A stretch of 64,000 nt of DNA from Paludibacter sp. UBA6032 (GTDB taxonomy: Bacteria > Bacteroidota > Bacteroidia > Bacteroidales > Paludibacteraceae), in the NCBI GenBank assembly GCA_002427885.1, contig DIZI01000021.1:1-64000 (forward strand), read 5' to 3'. Positions 18,704 through 27,259 of this stretch are shown one piece after another. The notes below the pieces were generated by a model that was not told the DNA's origin, did no database searches, and saw only the letters and a program-made list of their open reading frames with translations. A program made the translations under genes and the position numbers. Within the stretch, counting starts at the first letter, position 1; every line of letters starts with the position of its first letter.

Positions 18704-18732
18704 AACGAGGAAACTCATTTCAACCGTTTTTT
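18695..18732 (+). terminator. Terminator/attenuator before TonB receptor gene
   Basis: A perfect 11-base inverted repeat (18695-18705 with 18718-18728) followed by a T-run (18727-18732). It overlaps the leader ORF stop codon and ends 11 bases before the receptor ATG. There is no room for a promoter between it and the receptor, so the receptor needs read-through, which makes this a likely attenuator. Confidence 0.8.
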
Positions 18733-18743
18733 ATTTTATCAAC

Positions 18744-20663
18744 ATGAAAAATATCTTTCTCATTTCTTCTTTTTTTCTTTTAACCGGTGTTCAATCGCTC
18801 ATTGCGCAGCAAAAAATTGATTCTACCGCTATCCATTTATCGGGTGTTGAAGTGAACGCCAGCCGGAATAAAATCTATTCCGAAATGGGACGTGTGCTGA
18901 CAATTATCAATAAAGATGAAATCAGACAGGCACCGGTACAGAGTATCGATCAGTTGCTGGATTATGTTTCGGGCATTGATATCCGTCAGCGTGGGACAAA
19001 CAGCACACAGGCTGATATATCGGTACGTGGAGGTTCATTCGATCAGGTTTTGGTTTTATTGAACGGCGTCAATATCACCGATCCTCAAACCGGACATTTT
19101 AACCTTGATATTCCGCTGAATTTATCCGACATTACCCGGATTGAAATTCTTGAAGGTTCTTCGGCACGCGTGCTGGGGCCAAACGCCTTCAGTGGAGCAA
19201 TAAATATCGTCACGGAGAACAATTCGAGGCGATCTTTAAATGCAGAATTAAGTGGCGGAAGTTTCAATACCTTCGGTCAATCTGTTTCCGGCAATCTGGG
19301 CAACGAAGGTTTTCATACTTTTGCTTCGGTTTCGCATAAGAGCAGTGCCGGTTATATTTCCAACACCGATTATAATTTGTCCAGTGCGTTTATTCAATCG
19401 GTTTTAAAAACTAAAAATGCGGGGGAATTTAATTTGCAGCTGGCCGGACAATTGAAGGATTTTGGTGCCAATGCATTTTATAGCTTTGCTTATCCCAATC
19501 AATTTGAGAGTTCCAAAACCCTTTTGACCGCTTTAGACTGGACTATGAACAAGGGACTGTTTTCTTATACGGCTCAGGCTTACTGGCGTCGGCATCATGA
19601 CCGGTTCGAATTATTCCGGGGCAATGTCGGTGCAGCTTCGTGGTACTCAGGACATAATTATCACATGACTGATGTAACCGGAACAAAAGTGAGTGGTTCG
19701 TATGTTTCAAAATTTGGCAAAACAACTGTTGGAATTGATATCCGAAACGAACATATTTTTAGTAATGTATTAGGGAATTTAATGGTTCAGCAAGTTCCTG
19801 TCCCTTTTGAAACAAATCAGTTTTTCACACGTGAAGCTAATCGCTTGCTTACAACCGGATTTATCGATCAAACATTGAATCTCAAACGCTGGTATTTCTC
19901 AGCAGGAGCAGCTGCAACAAACAGTGCATCTTTTGGTTGGTGGGGTTATGGTGGTGTCGATGCGGCTTATGCATTCAACGAAAATATCCGGGTTTTTGCC
20001 GATGCCAATTCGGCTGTACGTCTTCCAACTTTTACCGATTTATATTATAAAAGTGCCACACAACTGGCCAATCCTAATCTTAAACCGGAAAAATCTCAAA
20101 CAATTGAAATCGGAACAAAAATTCAGCTGCAAAACTGGAAACTAGATATCAGCTTGTATAAACGTTTTGGACAAGATGTGATTGACTGGACAAAAGACCC
20201 TGATTCAACCAAATGGCAAAGTAGAAATTTGACAAGTGTAGATGCATTGGGTGCGGATGTTGCATTCAATTACTTCTTTCAACATTCGTTTTTGGATAAG
20301 TTAACTGCAACCTATTCGTATTTGTCAATGGATAAGGCCGCGGTTGGATTTGATTCAAAATACGCGCTTGATTACCTGAAAAACAAAGTTACTTTATCTA
20401 TTCAGCATAAACTATGGAATAAACTTTCGGCAACCTGGACAGGATCATATTCCGAACGGGCGGGACAATATACCGATTTTACGAACGGGAGTTTAATCGA
20501 CTACAAACCGTATTTCCTTGTGAATGGACGCATCCTTTGGAACGACAAGCATTTTGATATTTTTGCCGACGCAAATAATATTCTGAATACAAGTTATGCC
20601 GATTTCGGAGGACTAACCCAGCCGGGTTTTAATTTCAATGCGGGAGTAAGAATGAAATTATAA
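18744..20663 (+). CDS. TonB-dependent receptor, BtuB-like
   Basis: Outer-membrane gated channel for uptake of a scarce nutrient, energised by TonB-ExbBD. The 639 residues comprise a signal peptide to about residue 22 (ending IAQQ), a plug domain from about 30-150 (INKDEIRQAPVQSIDQLLDY, ISVRGGSFDQVLVLLNGV) and a 22-strand-type barrel. There is no N-terminal carboxypeptidase-like domain and no SusD partner, so it is a vitamin/metal-chelate type rather than a glycan importer. The plug resembles BtuB, but no cobalamin riboswitch is seen. The start ATG at 18744 follows the attenuator; opening the frame earlier would run through it. Confidence 0.88.
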   Translation: MKNIFLISSFFLLTGVQSLIAQQKIDSTAIHLSGVEVNASRNKIYSEMGRVLTIINKDEIRQAPVQSIDQLLDYVSGIDIRQRGTNSTQADISVRGGSFDQVLVLLNGVNITDPQTGHFNLDIPLNLSDITRIEILEGSSARVLGPNAFSGAINIVTENNSRRSLNAELSGGSFNTFGQSVSGNLGNEGFHTFASVSHKSSAGYISNTDYNLSSAFIQSVLKTKNAGEFNLQLAGQLKDFGANAFYSFAYPNQFESSKTLLTALDWTMNKGLFSYTAQAYWRRHHDRFELFRGNVGAASWYSGHNYHMTDVTGTKVSGSYVSKFGKTTVGIDIRNEHIFSNVLGNLMVQQVPVPFETNQFFTREANRLLTTGFIDQTLNLKRWYFSAGAAATNSASFGWWGYGGVDAAYAFNENIRVFADANSAVRLPTFTDLYYKSATQLANPNLKPEKSQTIEIGTKIQLQNWKLDISLYKRFGQDVIDWTKDPDSTKWQSRNLTSVDALGADVAFNYFFQHSFLDKLTATYSYLSMDKAAVGFDSKYALDYLKNKVTLSIQHKLWNKLSATWTGSYSERAGQYTDFTNGSLIDYKPYFLVNGRILWNDKHFDIFADANNILNTSYADFGGLTQPGFNFNAGVRMKL

Positions 20664-20696
20664 TGTGACTTCTAATCCATGAAGCGAGATTAATAA

Positions 20697-20732
20697 GAAA
20701 CGGCTGTATTCACTAAAGAGTACAACCGTTTC
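20697..20732 (-). terminator. Terminator of fumarase (convergent region)
   Basis: A 12-base inverted repeat (20697-20708 with 20721-20732). The one irregular pair is a U-G wobble only in minus-strand RNA, so it mainly serves the fumarase gene; it may also stop the receptor transcript. Confidence 0.7.
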
Positions 20733-20740
20733 GCTTCTTG

Positions 20741-20764
20741 AAGCCCCTTTAGGGGTTTGGGGTT
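20741..20764. repeat. GC-rich palindromic repeat CCCCTTTAGGGG
   Basis: CCCCTTTAGGGG at 20744-20755 followed by TTTGGGGTT. Elements of this form (CCCCTAAAGGGG flanked by a second C/G tract) recur between genes in many Bacteroidota genomes, from memory. It sits seven bases past the fumarase stop and contrasts with the AT-rich surroundings. Confidence 0.5.
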
Positions 20765-20770
20765 ATTTGT

Positions 20771-22402
20771 CTAACAAACCATGCTTGGTTTAATCATTTT
20801 GAAAAAGTCATTTCCTTTATCGTCCACCAGAATAAATGCAGGGAAATTTACCACTTCTATTTTCCAAATGGCTTCCATGCCTAATTCAGGATATTCCAGA
20901 CATTCCACTTTTTTGATGTTTTGTTCGGCCAGAATAGCTGCCGGTCCGCCTATCGAACCCAGGTAGAATCCACCGTATTTCTTGCAGGCATCAGTCACCT
21001 GTTGCGTGCGGTTTCCTTTGGCAATCATGATCATGCTGCCGCCATTTTCCTGTAATAAATCAACATACGAGTCCATACGGCCAGCCGTTGTTGGACCAAA
21101 AGACCCGGATGCCATCCCTACAGGCGTCTTGGCTGGACCCGCGTAATAAATCGGGTGATCTTTCACGTATTGAGGAAGCGGTTTGCCGGCATCAATCAGT
21201 TCTTTTAATTTAGCATGAGCAATGTCGCGTCCAACCACGATAGTTCCGGTCAATGAAAGACGGGTGGCAACCGGATATTTCGACAAAGTTGCCAGGATTT
21301 CTTTCATCGGCAAATTCAAATCAATTTTGACCGCATTGCCTTCGCCCTGATGACGGAATTCTTCCGGAATATATTTGCCGGGATTATCTTCCATTTTTTC
21401 AACCCAAACCCCATCTTTATTGATTTTCCCTTTGATATTCCGGTCGGCGGAGCACGAAACTCCCATACCCACGAAACAGGAAGCGCCATGACGCGACATA
21501 CGAACAATGCGAATGTCATGGGCGAAATACTTTCCGCCAAATTGTGCCCCGATACCCGAAGCCTGGGCCTGTTTCAGAATTTTTTGTTCCATTTCCACAT
21601 CGCGGAACGATTGTCCCAACTCGTTTCCAACAGTTGGAAGTTCGTCATAATATTTGGTTGAAACCAATTTGACGGTTTTCATGCAAGCATCGGCGGAAGT
21701 ACCGCCAATTACAAAAGCTATGTGATAAGGCGGACAACCGGCTGTTCCAAGGGTTTTCATTTTTTCAGTCAGGAATTTCTCCAGCGAAATCGGGTTCAAC
21801 AGGGCTTTTGTTTCCTGAAACAAGTATGATTTGTTGGCAGAACCACCACCTTTGGCTATAAACAGAAATTTATATTCGTTTCCGTGGCTTGCAACCAGAT
21901 CAATCTGAGCCGGAAGGTTAGTGCCTGTATTCACTTCGTCATACATGTTCAAAGCTGCATTCTGGGAATAGCGCAGGTTTTCTTCGGTATAGGTTTCGTA
22001 GATTCCTTTCGACAAAGCCTCTTCGTCGGTTCCGTTTGTCCAGACAGTATTTCCTTTTTTAGCGTATACGGTTGCCGTACCGGTATCCTGGCAAAAAGGC
22101 AAAATCCCTTTTGCTGCAATTTCAGCATTACGAAGCATAGTCAATGCTACAAATTTATCGTTTTCGCTGGCTTCAGGATCAGAAAGTATGGAAGCCACCT
22201 GCGCCTGATGCGCCGGACGGAGCAGGAATGAGCAATCGCGCATGGCTGCACGGGCCAGTTTTGTAAGTGCTTCAGGTTGTACTTTCAGAACTTCCTGTCC
22301 ATCAAATTCGGATGTTGAAACATGTTCATTCGTCAACAAATAGTATTCTGTTTTGTCTTTTCCCAACGGAAACGGGTCCTGGTACTTAAATTCTTTTGCC
22401 AT
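20771..22402 (-). CDS. fum: Fumarate hydratase, class I (iron-sulfur)
   Basis: Interconverts fumarate and malate using an oxygen-sensitive [4Fe-4S] cluster. The 543-residue single-chain protein matches the E. coli FumA/FumB length, with the alpha-type N-terminal part (FCQDTGTATVYAKKG holds a cluster cysteine near 105; GGSANKSYLF; GTAGCPPYHIAFVIGGTSAD holds another) and a beta-type C-terminal part (GPTTAGRMDSYVDLL, KGNRTQQVTDACKKYGG). In a Bacteroidales fermenter it fits the reductive oxaloacetate-to-succinate branch. Single gene, convergent with the TonB receptor. Confidence 0.95.
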   Translation of the reverse strand: MAKEFKYQDPFPLGKDKTEYYLLTNEHVSTSEFDGQEVLKVQPEALTKLARAAMRDCSFLLRPAHQAQVASILSDPEASENDKFVALTMLRNAEIAAKGILPFCQDTGTATVYAKKGNTVWTNGTDEEALSKGIYETYTEENLRYSQNAALNMYDEVNTGTNLPAQIDLVASHGNEYKFLFIAKGGGSANKSYLFQETKALLNPISLEKFLTEKMKTLGTAGCPPYHIAFVIGGTSADACMKTVKLVSTKYYDELPTVGNELGQSFRDVEMEQKILKQAQASGIGAQFGGKYFAHDIRIVRMSRHGASCFVGMGVSCSADRNIKGKINKDGVWVEKMEDNPGKYIPEEFRHQGEGNAVKIDLNLPMKEILATLSKYPVATRLSLTGTIVVGRDIAHAKLKELIDAGKPLPQYVKDHPIYYAGPAKTPVGMASGSFGPTTAGRMDSYVDLLQENGGSMIMIAKGNRTQQVTDACKKYGGFYLGSIGGPAAILAEQNIKKVECLEYPELGMEAIWKIEVVNFPAFILVDDKGNDFFKMIKPSMVC

Positions 22403-22548
22403 ATTTTTATATTTACAATTTATACATTTACAATTGGGGGATTAAAGTGCTGCAGAATTACGGATTTTTTGTCGTTCGTCCATGGAAAAACAGGATAAGG
22501 ATATCAACAAGACTATTTTGAGTAAATTTTTATCTCACTCACAGAGGC

Positions 22549-25452
22549 CTAAAACAAAGTCAATTGTCCCTGGTCATCATCGTTGTTTTTTCCGTGATCT
22601 ACAATATCGTCCGGTAAAACCGAATCGTTTGGAATTGTTTTTACTGGTTTTACCGTCTTTTCTTTTTTTGGTTTTGTTTCTTTCGGAATTTCCGGTTCAG
22701 TTTTATCAAGAGGTTCTTCTTCAATTTCAGCATCATCAGTTACTTCAGTAACTTCGTCTGAAGTCGCTCCATTTTCCGGATCTTCCGAATGATCTTCGTT
22801 CTCATTTCCTTCATTTTCACCATTGCCATTCTCATCGCCTCCATTCTCATCCGAATCTGCCTTAACTGGAGCAAAACGAACAGGTTCTAATTCATTTATC
22901 GTTTCTACTTCGAAAGTTGTCAGACGTTTTCCTTTAGCTTTATAACTTTTCACACCAATAAATTCTTCGGCATCAACCACCAACGCATCACGGAATTTGT
23001 CGTTACCGCCAAACACCACTTCAAAACGCGGGAAATCAACATCGGTCATCAACATCAATTGAGATTCGGCGTGGTCGCCAATAAAATTCAATGGCTTTTG
23101 CGAAGATTCCAGTTGGAAACGTTTCAGGTAATAGTATTTTTGTTCCGCATCATACAAAGCCACCGACCAGACTTTATTTGAATCGAATTTTTCAATCACC
23201 ATTATATCTTTTTCATAATGGTTGCTCAAATCAAAATTACTTGTATAATATAACCCTTTGGCTGAAATCACTAAAATCAAATCGTCACTTTGGTATTCAC
23301 CCAGGTATTCGCCTCTGTTATCGTAATTCAAACGCAATACATCGCGATCGAACCAAACCTGTCGACCACCAAGTGTAGAACCCCCTTTTTGTTTCAGGGC
23401 AATTTTTTGAATATCGTGTTTCGTCAGGATATTTCCCATCGACTGGCGTCCTTTAATGGCAATGTCGCTGAAATCTTTTTCAAACACCAATTTAAATAAT
23501 CGGGCTTTGGGTTTCAGCGTAATACGTATTACCTCGGCTTCGCCATTTGGATTAACGGTAAAATAGATCACTTTTGTACCGAGTGTTCCCTGTGTGATAT
23601 CGTATTCCTTGTCACGCGTTATGCCATTCACGGCAAAACGTTTGATATAATACGGCCCGGCTTTCCCATCTCTGTAAACAACATTGTAAACTGTTCGTTT
23701 GTCGTTCTTTTTGAAAACATCAAGGTGGAGAATATTTTTGCCTACGGATAATTTTTCGCATACTTTTACGATTTTATATTTTCCATCTTTAAAGAAAATA
23801 ATCACATCGTCAATATCGGAGCAATTACAAACAAATTCATCCTTTTTGAGTGAAGTACCAATAAATCCTTCTTCACGGTTGACATAAAGTTTTTCATTGG
23901 CTTCCACTACTTTAGCAGCAACAATCGTTTCAAAATTACGAATCTCGGTCAAACGGGGATGATCTTTTCCGTATTTTTCCTTTAAATTCTCGAACCAAAA
24001 AATGGTGAACTCAACTATATTTTCAAGGTTATAATCAATTTCTTTGATTTTCTTCTGAATGGCTAATAAAGTATCGTTTGCTTTGTCCGTATCGAATTTT
24101 GTGATACGCATCATCTTTATTTCAAGCAATTTCAAAATATCTTCACGCGTCAATTCACGAATAAAATCAGGTTTGAACGGATCCAGCCGTTTATCAATAT
24201 GGGCAATTACCTCTTCCTGAGATGTACTGTCTTCAAATGCTTTATCTTTATAAATGCGGTTTTCGATAAATATTTTTTCAAGTGAAGTAAAGAACAATTG
24301 TTCCTGTAATTCACCTTTTTGAATTTCAAGTTCCAGTTTCAACAACTCCAACGTACGCTGGCAACTGATGCGTAACATTTCACTCACGCCGCAAAAGCGG
24401 GGTTTGTTATTCAAAATAACACAACAATTGGGCGAAATACTGATTTCACAATCGGTAAAGGCATAGAGCGCATCGATCGTTTTATCAGAAGAAGAACCGG
24501 GTAATAAATGAACCAAAATTTCTACGCTGGAAGAAGTATTATCATCAACTTTTCGGATTTTTATTTTGCCTTTATCGCTTGCTCTAATGATAGATTCAAT
24601 TACTTTTGAAGTGTTTGACCCAAATGGGATTTCACTAATTACCAGTGTTTTATTATCGAGTTTGCCTATTTTTGCGCGAATTTTTACGGCACCACCACGC
24701 TCACCATCGTTGTAACGACTTACGTCAATAGAACCACCCGTTTGAAAATCGGGGTAAAGAACAAAAGGTTCGTCACGTAAATGTGCGACACAAGCATCCA
24801 GTAATTCATTAAAATTATGAGGAAGAATTTTGGAATTTAAACCAACCGCTATTCCTTCAACACCCTGAGCCAGCAACAAAGGAAACTTTACCGGTAAAGC
24901 CACAGGTTCTTTGTTCCGGCCATCGTACGAAGCTTTCCACTCGGTGGTTTTAGGGTTGAATACGGTTTCGAGAGCAAATTTGGACAAACGTGCTTCGATA
25001 TAACGTGGGGCGGCAGCACCATCTCCCGTAAGGATATTTCCCCAGTTTCCCTGACAATCAATAAGCAAATCTTTTTGCCCGAGTTGAACCAATGCATCAC
25101 CTATCGATGCATCACCGTGTGGGTGAAACTGCATAGTGTGACCGACAATATTTGCCACTTTATTATAGCGACCATCATCCAGCCTTCTCATGGAGTGTAA
25201 AATACGACGTTGTACCGGCTTTAACCCATCGTAAATATCCGGCACGGCGCGTTCCAAAATCACATAGGAAGCATAATCCAAAAACCAGCTTTGGTACATT
25301 CCTGAGAGATGATGTTTAACAGCATCATCACTGATTTTAGGCACTTTATATGTTGAATGCGCAGCAGATTCAGTTTCATTCACGATTTCTTCGGCTGCGC
25401 CCGTCAATTCGTCATCCTGGTCTTCTGTTTCTATTATTTCGTCGGTACTCAT
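22549..25452 (-). CDS. parC: DNA topoisomerase IV subunit A (gyrase A-like)
   Basis: DNA-cleaving subunit of a type IIA topoisomerase. In 967 residues: the quinolone-determining region HPHGDASIGDALV at 110-122, the catalytic Tyr151 in AAPRYIEARL, the tower and coiled-coil region to about 500, then a divergent beta-pinwheel. No QRRGGKG gyrase box is seen, which favours topoisomerase IV over gyrase. An acidic, low-complexity tail (about 850-955; Glu/Asp/Asn-rich, then Lys/Pro-rich) ends in QLTLF at 963-967, which matches the sliding-clamp binding consensus. No partner subunit B is adjacent. Naming it parC rather than gyrA is an inference. Confidence 0.88.
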   Translation of the reverse strand: MSTDEIIETEDQDDELTGAAEEIVNETESAAHSTYKVPKISDDAVKHHLSGMYQSWFLDYASYVILERAVPDIYDGLKPVQRRILHSMRRLDDGRYNKVANIVGHTMQFHPHGDASIGDALVQLGQKDLLIDCQGNWGNILTGDGAAAPRYIEARLSKFALETVFNPKTTEWKASYDGRNKEPVALPVKFPLLLAQGVEGIAVGLNSKILPHNFNELLDACVAHLRDEPFVLYPDFQTGGSIDVSRYNDGERGGAVKIRAKIGKLDNKTLVISEIPFGSNTSKVIESIIRASDKGKIKIRKVDDNTSSSVEILVHLLPGSSSDKTIDALYAFTDCEISISPNCCVILNNKPRFCGVSEMLRISCQRTLELLKLELEIQKGELQEQLFFTSLEKIFIENRIYKDKAFEDSTSQEEVIAHIDKRLDPFKPDFIRELTREDILKLLEIKMMRITKFDTDKANDTLLAIQKKIKEIDYNLENIVEFTIFWFENLKEKYGKDHPRLTEIRNFETIVAAKVVEANEKLYVNREEGFIGTSLKKDEFVCNCSDIDDVIIFFKDGKYKIVKVCEKLSVGKNILHLDVFKKNDKRTVYNVVYRDGKAGPYYIKRFAVNGITRDKEYDITQGTLGTKVIYFTVNPNGEAEVIRITLKPKARLFKLVFEKDFSDIAIKGRQSMGNILTKHDIQKIALKQKGGSTLGGRQVWFDRDVLRLNYDNRGEYLGEYQSDDLILVISAKGLYYTSNFDLSNHYEKDIMVIEKFDSNKVWSVALYDAEQKYYYLKRFQLESSQKPLNFIGDHAESQLMLMTDVDFPRFEVVFGGNDKFRDALVVDAEEFIGVKSYKAKGKRLTTFEVETINELEPVRFAPVKADSDENGGDENGNGENEGNENEDHSEDPENGATSDEVTEVTDDAEIEEEPLDKTEPEIPKETKPKKEKTVKPVKTIPNDSVLPDDIVDHGKNNDDDQGQLTLF

Positions 25453-25471
25453 GTGGTTATTCAGATGTTCA

Positions 25472-25504
25472 CAAATGTAATCAAAAACAACTACATTCTA
25501 CAAA
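25472..25504 (-). promoter_or_regulatory. Promoter of parC
   Basis: On the minus strand, TTTG (25504-25501), a 21-base spacer and TACATTTG (25479-25472), 19 bases upstream of the parC ATG, giving a very short leader. Confidence 0.5.
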
Positions 25505-25542
25505 TCGTTTCGCAAAAATACAAAAAAAACGAAAATTATCAG

Positions 25543-25550
25543 TAACTTTG
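25543..25550 (+). promoter_or_regulatory. -7 box of glyS
   Basis: TAACTTTG (TAnnTTTG), 73 bases before the glycyl-tRNA synthetase start; the -33 element is not evident. Confidence 0.5.
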
Positions 25551-25623
25551 TGCTTCTTTTTTAGGAGGAAAATTATCCTGCTAAAATCACGTGAAAATTG
25601 GAAATTGAATAACTTATATATTT

Positions 25624-27168
25624 ATGGCTTCACAAGAAGATGTTTTTAAAAAATTGATAGCGCATTGCAAAGAATATGGATTTGTATTCCCGTCGAGCGA
25701 AATTTACGACGGTCTTGCTGCCGTTTATGACTATGGTCAGAATGGTGTAGAACTCAAGAATAATCTAAAGAAATATTGGTGGGACAGCATGGTATTGCTC
25801 AACGAAAATGTAGTGGGACTTGATGCTGCCATTTTTATGCACCCGACTACATGGAAAGCTTCCGGGCACGTGGATGCATTCAACGATCCGTTGATTGATA
25901 ACAAAGACAGCAAAAAACGTTACCGTGCCGATGTGCTGATTGAAGATTTACTGGCAAAATACGACGATAAAATCAATAAAGAAGTCGATAAAGCTGCCAA
26001 ACGTTTTGGCGAAAGCTTTGATGAAGCCGTTTTCCGCTCTACCAACGAACGCGTTTTGGAAAATCAAACCAAACGTGACGCAATTCATACCCGTTTTGTA
26101 AAAGCATTGAACGAACCCGATTTGGTTGAATTAAAAGCCATTATTGAAGACAACGAAATAGTTTGTCCCATTAGCGGAACCCGTAACTGGACTGACGTTC
26201 GTCAATTCAACCTTATGTTTTCGACCGAAATAGGTTCAGCTGATGGTGCCATGAAAATTTATCTTCGTCCGGAAACGGCCCAGGGAATTTTTGTGAACTA
26301 CCTGAATGTACAAAAAACCGGACGCATGAAAATCCCATTTGGAATTGCTCAAATCGGGAAAGCTTTCCGCAACGAAATAGTTGCCCGCCAGTTTATTTTC
26401 CGCATGCGTGAATTCGAACAAATGGAGATGCAATTTTTTGTTCGTCCGGGTGAAGAAATGAAATGGTTCGAGCATTGGAAACAATTCCGTTTGAAATGGC
26501 ATAAAGCACTCGGGCTTGGCGACCACAAATACCGCTTCCACGATCACGACAAATTAGCTCATTATGCCAATGCAGCCACCGATATTGAGTTTGAAATGCC
26601 TTTCGGTTTTAAGGAAGTGGAAGGAATTCACTCACGAACCGATTTCGATTTGAGCAGTCATGAAAAATTCTCAGGGAAAAACATCAAGTATTTTGATCCT
26701 GAAATCAATGAATCATACACTCCGTACGTTATCGAAACATCGATTGGTGTTGACCGCACATTCTTATCCATCATGGCGGCTTCGTATAAGGAAGAAGTAC
26801 TTGAAGGAGGAGACAGCCGGGTCGTACTTACCTTACCTCCTGTTTTGGCACCGATAAAGGCGGCCATTTTGCCTTTGGTAAAAAAAGATGGACTTCCCGA
26901 AAAAGCCCGCGAAATTATGAACGAACTGAAATTTGATTTCAAATGCGCTTACGACGAAAAAGACTCTATCGGAAAACGTTACCGCCGTCAGGATGCCATC
27001 GGAACACCATTTTGTATCACCGTGGACCACGATACAATGAATGATAACTGCGTTACCATTCGTTACCGTGATACTATGAAACAAGAGCGGGTCGCCATTA
27101 ACGATTTACACAAAATTATCGGTGATTTGGTAAATATGAAAAATCTGTTTAAGAAAATTGTATCATAA
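25624..27168 (+). CDS. glyS: Glycyl-tRNA synthetase (single-chain, dimeric type)
   Basis: Class II synthetase charging tRNA-Gly. The 514-residue protein is the eukaryote/Bacteroidota-type alpha2 enzyme, not the alpha2beta2 form of proteobacteria. Motif 1 region lies around GFVFPSSEIYDGLAAVYDYG, the insert ISGTRNWTDVRQFNLMF holds glycine-enzyme signatures, motif 2 is QIGKAFRNEI, motif 3 is IETSIGVDRTFL, and a C-terminal anticodon-binding domain begins at about residue 405 (VLAPIKAAILPL). Divergent from parC; single gene with a terminator. Confidence 0.96.
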   Translation: MASQEDVFKKLIAHCKEYGFVFPSSEIYDGLAAVYDYGQNGVELKNNLKKYWWDSMVLLNENVVGLDAAIFMHPTTWKASGHVDAFNDPLIDNKDSKKRYRADVLIEDLLAKYDDKINKEVDKAAKRFGESFDEAVFRSTNERVLENQTKRDAIHTRFVKALNEPDLVELKAIIEDNEIVCPISGTRNWTDVRQFNLMFSTEIGSADGAMKIYLRPETAQGIFVNYLNVQKTGRMKIPFGIAQIGKAFRNEIVARQFIFRMREFEQMEMQFFVRPGEEMKWFEHWKQFRLKWHKALGLGDHKYRFHDHDKLAHYANAATDIEFEMPFGFKEVEGIHSRTDFDLSSHEKFSGKNIKYFDPEINESYTPYVIETSIGVDRTFLSIMAASYKEEVLEGGDSRVVLTLPPVLAPIKAAILPLVKKDGLPEKAREIMNELKFDFKCAYDEKDSIGKRYRRQDAIGTPFCITVDHDTMNDNCVTIRYRDTMKQERVAINDLHKIIGDLVNMKNLFKKIVS

Positions 27169-27191
27169 ACAGCACACAACTGTATAAAATG

Positions 27192-27225
27192 AAAACGGAC
27201 AAACTTGCTTTGATCCGTTTTTATT
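27192..27225 (+). terminator. Terminator after glyS
   Basis: AAAACGGA (27192-27199) pairs with TCCGTTTT (27214-27221), with a T-rich tail, 23 bases after the glyS stop. Confidence 0.8.
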
Positions 27226-27259
27226 TTATAAAATCAATTTTACTAGATCACAAAATGTC

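Noticed and set aside
18300..18744. Cobalamin riboswitch before the BtuB-like receptor
   Set aside because: The region is occupied by a coding frame and I could not find the B12-box or the conserved core; the structure seen is a simple terminator.
22549..25452. Naming the topoisomerase as DNA gyrase subunit A
   Set aside because: No recognisable QRRGGKG box and the C-terminal region is unlike gyrase, so topoisomerase IV is preferred, though not proven.
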